From NCBI RefSeq assembly GCF_900996235.1, contig NZ_CAAJGM010000022.1, positions 62,001-126,000 on the forward strand: a stretch of DNA of 64,000 nucleotides, read 5' to 3'. Position 1 is the first letter of the stretch, and every line of letters starts with the position of its first letter. The stretch comes from Paraburkholderia sp. BCC1885. GTDB taxonomy: Bacteria; Pseudomonadota; Gammaproteobacteria; Burkholderiales; Burkholderiaceae. Positions 9,123 to 18,117 of the stretch are shown here, piece by piece. The position numbers were made by a program, and so were the translations under genes. The notes beneath the pieces were generated by a model, which had not been told where the DNA came from, searched no databases, and saw only the letters and a program-made list of their open reading frames with translations.

Positions 9123-10316
9123 TTACTTCAGCGCCCCACCCTGGAACCACGCCGCCACCTTTTGACGCTCGTCGTCCGTCATATGCGTGACGTTGCCGAG
9201 CGGCATCGCCTTCAGCGTCACGGCTTGCTGATACAGGCGCTGCGCATTCTGCGAGATTTCATCCGGCGTATCGAACATCACACCCGACGGCGCGCTGCCC
9301 ATCAAGGTCGGATGCGCGGAGTGGCAGGCGGCGCAGCGTTGTTGCAGGATCGGCGCAATGTCGGCGACCTTCAGCGTCGGCGCATTGGCCGCTTCGGCTT
9401 GCGGCACGACCGGCTTCGGCATGGTCCAGAAGAGGGCGCCGAACATCAGCACGATCCCCACCAGCGGCAGATACCACAGCACCTGGCCGCGATGGCGCAT
9501 CACGAAGAACTGGCGAATCAGCGCGCCGGCCATCATGATCATCGCCAGCACGAGCCAGTTGTACTGGTTCGTGTAGGTCATCGCGTAGTGGTTCGACAGC
9601 ATCGCGAACACCACCGGCAGCGTGAAGTAAGTGTTGTGCACCGAGCGCTGCTTGCCGCGCTTGCCGTAGATCGGATTCGGCGTGTCGCCCTTCAACATGG
9701 CGTCGACCATCTTGCGCTGACCCGGAATGATCACGAAGAACACGTTGGCCGACATGATCGTCGCCAGCATCGCGCCCACGATCAGGTACGCCGCCCGCCC
9801 CGCGAAGATGTGGCACGCCAGCCACGCCGCGATCAGCACATAGATGCCGACGCAAATCCCCAGCACCTTGTCCTTGCTGCCCAACGTGCGGCACAGCGAG
9901 TCGTAGACAATCCAGCCCGCAGCGAGGAAACCGAGCGCGGAGAACACGGCCACCACCGGACCCATATCCATCACGCTTTTGTCGATCAGGTAGGTGCTCG
10001 GCGAAAACAGATACAGCACGGTGAAAAGGCTCGCACCCGACAGCCAGGTGGTGTACGACGGCCACTTCGACCAGTGCAGGTCATCGGGCATTTCCGGCGG
10101 TGCGACGGTGTACTTCTGCATGTTGTAGAAGCCGCCGCCGTGCACGTGCCACAGTTCGCCGAACACGCCGCGCCGGCGCTGGTTCGGATCGGTGGGCGGT
10201 TTCAGGCTGTTGTCGAGAGCGACGAAGTAAAACGATTCGCCGATCCACGCAATCGCGGCGATGACGTGAAACCAGCGCAAGGCCAGGTTCAGCCAGTCGG
10301 TGATAAAGCCTTCCAT
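9123..10316 (-). CDS. puuD: Membrane urate oxidase with cytochrome c domain (PuuD type)
   Basis: Integral-membrane enzyme that oxidises uric acid to 5-hydroxyisourate and passes electrons through a fused C-type haem instead of making hydrogen peroxide. The 397 residues contain about eight hydrophobic helices with conserved WFHVIAAIAWIGESFYF, GELWHVHGGGFYNMQKY and SVHNTYFTLPVVFAMLSNHY. A cytochrome c tail carries CAACH at 328-332, and a methionine near KAMPLG may be the distal ligand. ATG 10316 is chosen over an upstream TTG because GGAGGA sits just before it. It is transcribed away from the allantoin genes, downstream of uraH on the same strand. Confidence 0.93.
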   Translation of the reverse strand: MEGFITDWLNLALRWFHVIAAIAWIGESFYFVALDNSLKPPTDPNQRRRGVFGELWHVHGGGFYNMQKYTVAPPEMPDDLHWSKWPSYTTWLSGASLFTVLYLFSPSTYLIDKSVMDMGPVVAVFSALGFLAAGWIVYDSLCRTLGSKDKVLGICVGIYVLIAAWLACHIFAGRAAYLIVGAMLATIMSANVFFVIIPGQRKMVDAMLKGDTPNPIYGKRGKQRSVHNTYFTLPVVFAMLSNHYAMTYTNQYNWLVLAMIMMAGALIRQFFVMRHRGQVLWYLPLVGIVLMFGALFWTMPKPVVPQAEAANAPTLKVADIAPILQQRCAACHSAHPTLMGSAPSGVMFDTPDEISQNAQRLYQQAVTLKAMPLGNVTHMTDDERQKVAAWFQGGALK

Positions 10317-10659
10317 GAACTCCTCCAATTCTGATTCGTTGTCTGCGCGGTGGGCGGCGGCATGAGGCGGGACGACTGGTTATGGTCCGGCCGTCCGGTC
10401 TGCCACGCGCGACGCGTGCAAACTGCTGTTAGGGGACGCGGCGCGCTCAGTTCGCGCGGCGTCGGATTGCGGGTGGTGCGGGTCGGCCGGTTCGAAGCCT
10501 TCGGTGACGGCAGCCGTTGCCGAGCTACGCGATTCGCCTTCGGATGCACTTCGCAGGTGTCTCCAGTCATCTGCGAAAGGCAGCGGTAGCGATGCCTCCA
10601 AGGTGTGAATCCGGCTCGCGGTTTTCATCGTGTCGCGCGTGATATCCCGGCGAGCGCGC
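10317..10659. other. Gap between puuD and uraH
   Basis: 343 bases without a gene I can support. No T-run terminator follows uraH, so puuD could be read from the uraH promoter, but the gap is long enough for its own promoter. Open frames here are shadows without ribosome sites. Confidence 0.4.
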
Positions 10660-11013
10660 CTAGCTGCCGCGATAAGTGCTGTACGACCACGGCGACACCA
10701 GCAGCGGCACGTGATAGTGCGCGGCGGCGTCGGCGACGCCAAAGCGCAACACCACGCGATCGACGAAGCGCGGCTCCGGCACCTTCGTGCCGATCGACGC
10801 GAAGTAATCGCCGGCGCCGAACACGAGTTCGTATTCGCCCGCGACGAGCGCGTCGCCTTCGAGCAGCGGCTGGTCGCAGCGGCCGTCGTCATTGGTGAGG
10901 GTGGTTTTCAGCGCACGGCGCGTGTCGCCCGAGAGCGCGAAGAGTTCGACCTTGATGCCCGCGCCGGGACGGCCGTTGGCGGTGTCGAGCACATGGGTAG
11001 TGAGCTTTCCCAT
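10660..11013 (-). CDS. uraH: 5-hydroxyisourate hydrolase (transthyretin-like)
   Basis: Hydrolyses 5-hydroxyisourate, the product of urate oxidase, to OHCU, the substrate of UraD. The 117-residue protein starts MGKLTTHVLDTANGRPG, with the conserved active-site His7, and ends with the diagnostic tetrapeptide YRGS. The start at 11013 is preceded by AAGGA. A longer frame to 11091 has no homology in its extra part. It is encoded ahead of puuD on the minus strand and divergent from the 8-oxoguanine deaminase gene. Confidence 0.95.
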   Translation of the reverse strand: MGKLTTHVLDTANGRPGAGIKVELFALSGDTRRALKTTLTNDDGRCDQPLLEGDALVAGEYELVFGAGDYFASIGTKVPEPRFVDRVVLRFGVADAAAHYHVPLLVSPWSYSTYRGS

Positions 11014-11648
11014 TCGCAATTTTCCTTGTGTGTTTGCGAGGTTTCGGCGGCGTCCCGATCCAGAATACGTTGCGGCGGATCGAGGCTCCACGTCAGTGGC
11101 TACATACCCGTCGGCGAATTGAAGCGAGCGCCGTGGCAGCCATTGTAAAAAGGATGTTCCCGTCGATGCGCGAGCGATAGGAAAGATAAGACCTTGCGCA
11201 TGACAGCCCGCTGTAAGGCGCCATGACCTGCAAGGCCTTCAGGAGCCGCGCAAAGTCTGCGCGATCCATTTACAAGCGCCTCGCGAGCGGCCATGAGACC
11301 TGGATAACCGTTTGTCCCGATCCTACCGGTGCCAAAAAAGCCCACTATATCGGCTGTGTGAACCTGGGTATCGCACCGGCGCATGTTGTCAGCGTTATTT
11401 TGGCCGTCGAAGGTTACGTCTGTGCGCAGCAGCAATGCCGCGCATCCCGAAGACGGCGTAGCACGCTGGGTAACCGGGCCAACGGCGTTCGAATGGACGC
11501 GGCGGCACGGCAGCGTGTCCGCCGCATCGCATTCGCACGACTTTGCACACGGTATGGCCTGCTGGCGCAGCATCCAGTATCGGCCTTGCCGCACGGCCGG
11601 CCCGAACCACGGCGCGCCGCTGCGGCAGCAACAAAGCGGAGAAAACGA
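11014..11648. other. Divergent control region between uraH and the deaminase gene
   Basis: 635 bases lie between two divergently transcribed genes, enough for two promoters and regulator sites. I found no exact TTGTTGACAA copy here and no clear sigma-70 pair. An 89-codon frame at 11383-11652 ends in an ATGA overlap with the deaminase start, but its composition gives no reason to call it a gene. Confidence 0.4.
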
Positions 11649-13073
11649 ATGACGATGGAGCAACAGGCAGGCATGGGCGCAGGCATTCACGCAGAAGCCC
11701 GCGCAGGCAGACGCGGCAAAACGATGCTGGTCAGGCACGCGGACGTGCTGGTCACGATGGACGGCGCGAGGCGCGAGTTGCGCGACGGCGGCCTGTATAT
11801 CGAGGACAACCGGATCGTCGCGGTCGGACCGACGGCGGACCTGCCGCAAACCGCCGACGAAGTGCTGGATATGCGTGGGCATCTGGTGATACCGGGCCTG
11901 ATCAACACGCATCACCACATGTATCAAAGCCTGACGCGGGCGATTCCGGCCGCGCAGGACGCAGAACTGTTCGGCTGGCTGACGAACCTGTACAAGGTGT
12001 GGGCGAACCTCACGCCGGAGATGATCGAAGTCTCGACGCTGACCGCGATGGCCGAGTTGCTGCTGTCGGGCTGCACCACGTCGAGCGACCATCTGTACAT
12101 CTACCCGAACGGTAGCCGGCTCGACGACAGCATTGCGGCCGCGCAGCGGATCGGCATGCGCTTTCATGCGGCGCGCGGCAGCATGAGCGTGGGCCAGAAA
12201 GACGGCGGTTTGCCGCCGGATTCCGTGGTGGAGCGCGAGCCGGAGATTCTGAAGGACACGCAGCGCCTGATCGAGACGTATCACGACGAGGGCCGGTACG
12301 CGATGCTGCGCGTGGTGGTCGCGCCCTGTTCGCCGTTTTCGGTGAGCCGCGACCTGATGCGCGAATCGGCGGTGCTGGCGCGTCAATACGGGGTGTCGCT
12401 GCACACGCATCTGGCTGAGAACGTCAACGATATTGCTTACAGCCGCGAGAAATTCGGTATGACGCCGGCGGAGTACGCGGAGGATCTGGGCTGGGTCGGC
12501 CACGACGTGTGGCATGCCCACTGCGTGCAACTGGACGATGCGGGGATCGCACTGTTTGCGCGCACGGGGACGGGCGTCGCGCACTGTCCGTGCTCGAACA
12601 TGCGGCTTGCTTCAGGCATCGCGCCGGTCAAACGCATGCGGCTCGCCGGCGTGCCGGTGGGTCTTGGCGTGGACGGCTCGGCGTCGAATGATGGCGCGCA
12701 GATGGTCGCGGAGGTCCGTCAGGCGCTCCTGCTGCAACGGGTTGGCTTCGGCCCCGATGCGATGACCGCGCGCGAAGCGCTGGAGATCGCCACGCTGGGC
12801 GGCGCGAAAGTGCTCAACCGCGACGACATCGGCGCGTTGGCGCCAGGTATGGCGGCGGATTTCGTCTCGTTCGATCTGCGTCAGCCGTTGTTTGCAGGCG
12901 CCTTGCATGACCCGGTGGCGGCCCTGGTGTTCTGTGCGCCGTCGCAGGTGTCGTACAGCGTGATTGGCGGGAAAGTGGTGGTGAAAGAAGGGCAGTTGAC
13001 GACCGTCGAACTGGGCCCTGTGATCGAGCAGCACAACCGCCTGGCGAAAACGCTGTATCAAGCCGCGGCGTAG
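11649..13073 (+). CDS. 8-oxoguanine deaminase-type amidohydrolase
   Basis: A 474-residue zinc amidohydrolase of the chlorohydrolase/TrzN group. Motifs in order are GLINTHHHMYQ (zinc histidines near 88-90), SGCTTSSDHLYIYP, HTHLAEN, WHAHCVQLDD, and GLGVDGSASNDG with the catalytic Asp. Members with the SSDHLY and VDGSASND signatures are 8-oxoguanine deaminases, which convert 8-oxoguanine to uric acid. That fits its place beside the urate oxidase genes, because its product would be the PuuD substrate. ATG 11649 follows GGAGA; another ATG six bases later is possible. Guanine deaminase or hydroxyatrazine-type activity are the alternatives. Confidence 0.85.
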   Translation: MTMEQQAGMGAGIHAEARAGRRGKTMLVRHADVLVTMDGARRELRDGGLYIEDNRIVAVGPTADLPQTADEVLDMRGHLVIPGLINTHHHMYQSLTRAIPAAQDAELFGWLTNLYKVWANLTPEMIEVSTLTAMAELLLSGCTTSSDHLYIYPNGSRLDDSIAAAQRIGMRFHAARGSMSVGQKDGGLPPDSVVEREPEILKDTQRLIETYHDEGRYAMLRVVVAPCSPFSVSRDLMRESAVLARQYGVSLHTHLAENVNDIAYSREKFGMTPAEYAEDLGWVGHDVWHAHCVQLDDAGIALFARTGTGVAHCPCSNMRLASGIAPVKRMRLAGVPVGLGVDGSASNDGAQMVAEVRQALLLQRVGFGPDAMTAREALEIATLGGAKVLNRDDIGALAPGMAADFVSFDLRQPLFAGALHDPVAALVFCAPSQVSYSVIGGKVVVKEGQLTTVELGPVIEQHNRLAKTLYQAAA

Positions 13074-13082
13074 CGATGATGT

Positions 13083-13113
13083 GCCAGGCCCGCATCCGTG
13101 ACGCGGGCCTGGC
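13083..13113. terminator. Stem-loop between the deaminase and LysR genes
   Basis: A perfect 11-bp stem GCCAGGCCCGC / GCGGGCCTGGC with a nine-base loop sits between two convergent genes. The plus-strand continuation is moderately T-rich, so it probably works as a shared terminator. Confidence 0.7.
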
Positions 13114-13122
13114 TGGACTTAA

Positions 13123-13152
13123 GGCTTGTTTTAGGGCTTGTTTTAGGGCTTG
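13123..13152. repeat. 12-bp tandem repeat across the LysR stop codon
   Basis: GGCTTGTTTTAG occurs twice in a row (13123-13134, 13135-13146), followed by a half copy. On the minus strand the LysR gene ends inside it, with AAG CCC TAA. Loss or gain of a unit would only move the 3' end, because the repeat supplies the stop. Confidence 0.8.
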
Positions 13153-14075
13153 TCGATCAGGGTTTTGGTTGCCTCGGCAACGAGGCTTCGCAACCAGCGC
13201 ACTTCATCGGAGTAATGCACCCGTTCGTGCCATAGCTGGTAGTACTGCATTGGCGGGAAATCCAGCGGCGCGGGCACCACGGTCAGAGGCAGGAATTTCG
13301 CGTAGTAGTCCGCAAAAAGCCGCGTCGTGGTGAAGATCAGGTCCGACTTGATCAGCACATACGGCGCCAGATTGAAGTACGGCAGAGTCACGACGACATG
13401 ACGCTTCAGGCGTTCGCGCGCGAGGTGCACGTCGATCGCGCCGCGTTGGCCGACCGAATAGGGAGTAGGCGCAAGATGCGGGGCATTCAGATACTGGTCG
13501 AGCGTCAGGCCGCCGCGCTTGGCGAACGGATGGGCGTTGCTCATCAGGCAGACGATCTGGTCGACGAACAGGTTCGACAGATGCAACTGCTCGGGCGGCT
13601 CCGGCCAGTTGCCGACCACGATGTCGAGCTTGCCGTCCTCGAGCGCCAGTTCATAGTCGAACGCCGGCCCGAGCGAGTGAAACTCGAGCGTCGCATTAGG
13701 CGCGGCCTGGCGGAACCGCTCCACCACCGTCGGCACGAACAGCACGTTCAGATAATCCGGGCAGCCGATCCGGTAGCAGCGGATCGAGGTGGCAGGATCG
13801 AAATTGTGCTGCTGGAACTTGATGCGCTCGATTTCACGCAGGGCGTTCTGCACCGGTTCGAGCAGACGCAGCCCGTACTCGGTCGGCACCATGCCGGACT
13901 TGCCGCGCACCAGCAGCGGGTCGCCGGTGATGTCGCGCAGACGCCGCAGTGCCGCGCTAATGGCGGGTTGTGACTGATTGAGTTTGACGGCCGCGCGGGT
14001 AACGCTGCGCTCCATCAACAGGGTGTGCAAGACGCGTAATAAATATGTGTCGATCGCCTCGCGTTGCTGGCTCAT
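13143..14075 (-). CDS. LysR-family transcriptional regulator
   Basis: A 310-residue LysR regulator. The N-terminal winged helix includes LLRVLHTLLMERSVTRAAVKLNQSQPAISAALRRLRDITGDPLLVR. The effector domain begins after the linker helix with YRIGCPDYLNVLF, a NodD/NahR-like start. ATG 14075 is preceded by GGAGAAG; a longer frame to 14144 adds no homology. It is divergent from the BMP-type ABC transporter operon, so it most likely controls that operon and perhaps the deaminase gene, sensing a purine intermediate. The last codons lie in a tandem repeat. Confidence 0.9.
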   Translation of the reverse strand: MSQQREAIDTYLLRVLHTLLMERSVTRAAVKLNQSQPAISAALRRLRDITGDPLLVRGKSGMVPTEYGLRLLEPVQNALREIERIKFQQHNFDPATSIRCYRIGCPDYLNVLFVPTVVERFRQAAPNATLEFHSLGPAFDYELALEDGKLDIVVGNWPEPPEQLHLSNLFVDQIVCLMSNAHPFAKRGGLTLDQYLNAPHLAPTPYSVGQRGAIDVHLARERLKRHVVVTLPYFNLAPYVLIKSDLIFTTTRLFADYYAKFLPLTVVPAPLDFPPMQYYQLWHERVHYSDEVRWLRSLVAEATKTLIDKP

Positions 14076-14239
14076 GACTTCTCCGAAATATATGTTCTGG
14101 CTGATCGAATGGACCTTGGGGTATATGACTTTTAATATGGACACAAAGACGCGTCAAGAGAGGGATACCCGCACAGCACGCACTGGCGCGGGTTTGCGGG
14201 GATTTTTGGCGGCTCGACTGGCTGGGTCGAATTAGGTAT

Positions 14240-14252
14240 TGTCATTTCGACA
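14240..14252. promoter_or_regulatory. Candidate LysR box upstream of the ABC importer
   Basis: TGTCATTTCGACA has the T-N11-A form with TGTC/GACA arms. It lies 90 bp before the ATPase gene in the divergent intergenic region with the LysR gene. The fit to the general LysR motif is the only evidence. Confidence 0.4.
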
Positions 14253-14329
14253 TAACGAAGACGCGGCGCATTCGTCCGGGGCGCACCGCCTCGCTGCACG
14301 ACACGGTCACCGACGTATTACGGAAACTC

Positions 14330-15949
14330 ATGGGCGATTCCTCTTCCTATAACAGCGACGCCGCGCAACCCGCAGGCGCCCCGGCTATCCCGACTATTCC
14401 TGCGGCGGTGCCGCGGCTCGTGCTGGCGGGCATCACCAAACAATATCCGGCCGTGCGCGCCAACGACGACGTCACCCTGATCGTCGCGCCCGGCGAGATC
14501 CACGCGGTGCTCGGCGAAAACGGTGCGGGCAAGAGCACGCTGATGAAGATCATCTACGGCGCGGTGCGTCCGGACGCCGGTGAGATCCGTTGGGAAGGCG
14601 AGGCGGTGGAAATCGCGAGCCCGGCGGCCGCGCGCAAGCTCGGCATCGGCATGGTGTTTCAGCATTTCTCGCTGTTCGAGACGCTGACGGTAGGCGAGAA
14701 CATCGCCCTCGCGCTCGACGAACCGTTCGACCTGAAGACGCTGGCAAAGCGCATCCGCGAAGTGTCGGCGGATTACGGACTCGATATCGACCCGCAGCGT
14801 CACGTGCATAGCCTGACGGTGGGCGAGCGGCAGCGCGTGGAGATCGTGCGCTGCCTGCTGCAGAACCCGCGTCTGCTGATCATGGACGAGCCGACTTCGG
14901 TGCTCACGCCGCAGGCGGTCCGCAAGCTGTTCGAGACATTGCGGCGTCTCGCGGCGCAAGGCTGCAGCATTCTCTACATCAGCCACAAGCTCGACGAAAT
15001 CCAGGAACTATGCGACACCGCCACGGTGATGCGCGGCGGCCGTGTGACGGGTCACGTGAAGCCACACGAAGAGACGCACGCGTCGCTCGCGCAACTGATG
15101 GTGGGTCACTCGCTGCCCGACTACACGCGCCGCGCGCATACCCCCGGTGCTGTGCTGCTCGACGTGAAGCATCTCTCGGCGGCCAGCGACGATCCGTTCG
15201 GCACCTCGCTCGACGATGTCTCGTTCAGCGTGCATGCCGGCGAGATCTTCGGCATTGCGGGTGTCTCCGGCAATGGGCAGGCCGAACTGCTGGCGGCACT
15301 CTCCGGCGAGCAGCGCGGCGCGCATGCCGAGGCGATCACGATTTGCGGCAAGCCCGCGGGCAAGCTCGGTGCGGGTGGGCGCCGCTCGCTCGGCTTCGGC
15401 TTCGTGCCGGAGGAACGTTTGGGCCGTGGCGCGGTGCCCGCCATGACCCTGGCGGAAAACGCGCTGCTCACCGGCCACCGCCAGAAGATGGTGAATTCCG
15501 GCTGGATCAAGGCCGGCGCAATGCGCGCCTTCGCCAGAAAATGCATCGACGCCTTCGACGTGCGTTGCGGCGGCACCGAGGCGCTCGCGCAAAGTCTGTC
15601 GGGCGGCAATCTGCAGAAGTACATCGTCGGACGCGAGATTTTGCAGGCGCCGAAGGTGCTGGTGGTCGCGCAGCCCACCTGGGGCGTCGATGTCGGCGCG
15701 GCCGCGTTCATTCGCCAGCAGTTGCTGGATCTGTCGGCACGCGGCGTCGCGATTCTGGTGATCTCCGAAGAACTCGAGGAACTGTTCGACATCTGCGATC
15801 GCATCGCCGTGCTCGCGCGCGGCCGGCTGTCGCCGGTGCGCATCACCGGCGATACCAACGCCGAGGAGATCGGCCGATGGATGGCAGGTCTGTTCGGCGG
15901 CCGCGAAGAGGGCGCGGCGCCTTCCACCGAAGAACCGGCTCACGCATAA
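14330..15949 (+). CDS. BMP-type ABC transporter, ATP-binding protein
   Basis: A 539-residue fused ATPase with two nucleotide-binding domains, like YufO/NupA-class proteins. The first domain has Walker A GENGAGKST (62-70), the signature in LTVGERQRVEIVR and Walker B LLIMDEPTS. The second has the degenerate Walker A VSGNGQAE and the signature QSLSGGNLQKYIVGREI, as is normal for this class. An extension of about 30 Ala/Pro-rich residues precedes the first domain. It heads a four-gene operon of ATPase, two permeases and a binding protein. The class imports nucleosides or purines; uptake of a purine for the adjacent degradation genes is inferred from position. Confidence 0.9.
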   Translation: MGDSSSYNSDAAQPAGAPAIPTIPAAVPRLVLAGITKQYPAVRANDDVTLIVAPGEIHAVLGENGAGKSTLMKIIYGAVRPDAGEIRWEGEAVEIASPAAARKLGIGMVFQHFSLFETLTVGENIALALDEPFDLKTLAKRIREVSADYGLDIDPQRHVHSLTVGERQRVEIVRCLLQNPRLLIMDEPTSVLTPQAVRKLFETLRRLAAQGCSILYISHKLDEIQELCDTATVMRGGRVTGHVKPHEETHASLAQLMVGHSLPDYTRRAHTPGAVLLDVKHLSAASDDPFGTSLDDVSFSVHAGEIFGIAGVSGNGQAELLAALSGEQRGAHAEAITICGKPAGKLGAGGRRSLGFGFVPEERLGRGAVPAMTLAENALLTGHRQKMVNSGWIKAGAMRAFARKCIDAFDVRCGGTEALAQSLSGGNLQKYIVGREILQAPKVLVVAQPTWGVDVGAAAFIRQQLLDLSARGVAILVISEELEELFDICDRIAVLARGRLSPVRITGDTNAEEIGRWMAGLFGGREEGAAPSTEEPAHA

Positions 15950-15970
15950 CCTACGGCACCACGCAGACTC

Positions 15971-17077
15971 ATGATCTTTCCGTATCGACTCGAAGCCCGT
16001 ACCGCGCCGTCACGCACGATGCAGCTTGCCGTGCCGCTGATCGCCGCGCTGCTCACACTCGCGCTCGGCTTTCTGATTTTCGGCCTCGTGGGCCGCGATC
16101 CGCTGGAGGCGATGCACGCCTTCTTCATCGAACCGCTTGCGAATGTGAACGGCTGGTCCGAACTGCTGCTGAAAGCCTCGCCTTTATGCCTGATTGGACT
16201 TGGGCTCGCCATTGGCTATCGCGCCAATGTCTGGAACATCGGCGCCGAAGGACAGATGCTGCTTGGCGGTATCGCGGCGAGCGGCGTGGCGATCTATTTC
16301 GATCAGGCGAGCGGCTGGTGGATTCTGCCCACCATGATGCTGGCCGGTGTCGCGGGAGGCATGGCGTGGGCGGCGATTCCCGCCTTTCTGAAAAGCCGCT
16401 ACAACACTAATGAAATCCTGACGAGCCTGATGCTCACCTACGTCGCGGCGCAATTGCTGATCTATCTGGTGAGCGGTCCGTGGCGCGATCCGCAGGGCAT
16501 GAATTTTCCGCTCTCCGAAATGTTCAGCGGCGACGCGCTGTATCCGACTTTTTCCGGCGACTGGCACTGGAAATTCCTGCGTGGCACGCGTCTGAATGCC
16601 TCGATCTTCGTCACGTTGGCTGCGATTCCGTTGGTGTGGCTTTTCATGCGCAAGAGTTTCGCGGGCTTCCGCATGAACGTGGGCGGCCTCGCGCCGCTCG
16701 CCGCGCGCTATGCCGGCTTCTCGGACAAGAAGACCATCTGGACTTCGCTGTTGATCAGCGGCGCTCTTGCGGGTCTGGCGGGCATGGGCGAAATCGCCGG
16801 ACCGATCGGGCAGTTGCAGGCGACCTGGTCGCCGGGTTACGGCTTCACCGCGATCATCGTCGTGTTCGTGGGGCGCTTGCATCCTGTGGGCATCGTGCTG
16901 GCGAGTCTGTTGATGGCATTGCTGTATCTGGGCGGCGAGGCGGTGCAAACCTCGATGCAGTTGCCGCAGGCACTCTCCGGCGTGTTCCAGGGGCTGCTGC
17001 TGTTCTGCCTGCTGGGCGCCGACCTGTTTGTGAATTACCGCGTGCGCCGCCGTACCGCGGCCGTTCACGCGAACTGA
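15971..17077 (+). CDS. BMP-type ABC transporter permease 1
   Basis: A 368-residue inner-membrane permease of the branched-chain/BMP type (YufP/NupP class), with about nine hydrophobic segments. Recognisable stretches are KASPLCLIGLGLAIGYRANVWNIGAEGQ near residue 65 and GPIGQLQATWSPGYGFTAIIVVFVGRLHP near 280. It starts 21 nt after the ATPase stop and is followed after 34 nt by the second permease. It forms one half of the membrane channel. Confidence 0.9.
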   Translation: MIFPYRLEARTAPSRTMQLAVPLIAALLTLALGFLIFGLVGRDPLEAMHAFFIEPLANVNGWSELLLKASPLCLIGLGLAIGYRANVWNIGAEGQMLLGGIAASGVAIYFDQASGWWILPTMMLAGVAGGMAWAAIPAFLKSRYNTNEILTSLMLTYVAAQLLIYLVSGPWRDPQGMNFPLSEMFSGDALYPTFSGDWHWKFLRGTRLNASIFVTLAAIPLVWLFMRKSFAGFRMNVGGLAPLAARYAGFSDKKTIWTSLLISGALAGLAGMGEIAGPIGQLQATWSPGYGFTAIIVVFVGRLHPVGIVLASLLMALLYLGGEAVQTSMQLPQALSGVFQGLLLFCLLGADLFVNYRVRRRTAAVHAN

Positions 17078-17111
17078 AACTGAAGCCCACCGATTTTCCC
17101 GACCCGGCCTT

Positions 17112-18041
17112 ATGGATATCCAACAAGCTAGTGCGCTCACCTCGAGCGCCGTTACTGCCGCGATTCCGCTGATGTTTGCGGGAGCAGGCGAACTCGTCAC
17201 CGAAAAATCGGGAGTCCTGAATCTCGGCGTGGAAGGCATGATGCTGATGGGCGCCGTCAGCGGCTACGCGGTCACGTCGGTGACCGGCGATCCGTGGCTC
17301 GGCGTGCTGGCGTCGATCGTGGCCGGGCTCGCCATGTCGCTGCTGTTCGGCTTTCTCACGCTGACCATGCTCGCCAACCAGGTCGCCACCGGCCTTTCGC
17401 TGACAATCTTCGGTATCGGGTTGTCGGCTTACGTCGGCAAGCCGTATACGTCGGCGGCGGTGCGCGCGTCGATCGACACGTGGACCATTCCGCTGCTCTC
17501 GAAGATTCCGGTGCTCGGGGCCGCCTTCTTCAGCCTGACGCCGCTCGATTACCTCGCCTTCATCATGTTCGCCGTAGTGGGCTGGTTTTTGTACCGCACC
17601 CGCGCGGGGCTCGTGCTGCGCTCGGTCGGCGAGTCGCCGCAGGTGGCGCATTCGGTGGGCTTTCCAGTGATTGGCGTGCGCTACGGCGCGGTCGCCTTCG
17701 GCGGCGGCATGGCTGGTCTCGCGGGCGGCTACTACTCGATCGTCAATCTGCACCTCTGGCAGGAACAGCTGACCTCGGGGCGCGGCTGGATCGCGCTCGC
17801 GCTGGTGGTGTTTTCCACCTGGCGGCCGGGGCGTCTGCTGATCGGCGCGCTGCTGTTCGGCGCTGTTACCGGCCTGCAGTTTTACGCGCAGGCGATCGGC
17901 GTGCCGGTGCCGACGCAGTTCCTCGCCATGCTGCCCTACGTGGCGACGATCGTGGTGCTGGTGCTGATCTCGCGCAATCCGAACACGATTCGCCTGAATG
18001 CGCCGGCGTCGCTCGGCAAGCCGTTCTTCGCGGCGGGCTAG
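17112..18041 (+). CDS. BMP-type ABC transporter permease 2
   Basis: A 309-residue permease of the YufQ/NupQ class. The start MDIQQASALTSSAVTAAIPLMFAGAGELVTEKSGVLNLGVEGMML is highly typical, as are GLSLTIFGIGLSAYVGKPY and the cytoplasmic loop SVGESPQVAHSVGFPV. It pairs with the preceding permease. The substrate-binding protein gene follows after 76 nt. Confidence 0.91.
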   Translation: MDIQQASALTSSAVTAAIPLMFAGAGELVTEKSGVLNLGVEGMMLMGAVSGYAVTSVTGDPWLGVLASIVAGLAMSLLFGFLTLTMLANQVATGLSLTIFGIGLSAYVGKPYTSAAVRASIDTWTIPLLSKIPVLGAAFFSLTPLDYLAFIMFAVVGWFLYRTRAGLVLRSVGESPQVAHSVGFPVIGVRYGAVAFGGGMAGLAGGYYSIVNLHLWQEQLTSGRGWIALALVVFSTWRPGRLLIGALLFGAVTGLQFYAQAIGVPVPTQFLAMLPYVATIVVLVLISRNPNTIRLNAPASLGKPFFAAG

Positions 18042-18117
18042 CCGCTGCAACCCGTCATGTGTCTGATACAAGCTCGCTCAACGATTCGCACCAATCCATT
18101 ACACGACAGGAGAAAAC

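Noticed and set aside
9078..10334. A 418-codon plus-strand frame opposite puuD
   Set aside because: It is the complement of puuD, rich in His, Arg and Gln as antisense frames of high-GC genes are, and has no recognisable domain.
11383..11652. An 89-codon frame ending in an ATGA overlap with the deaminase
   Set aside because: The overlap is suggestive, but there is no ribosome site, no family resemblance, and the composition is like non-coding sequence.
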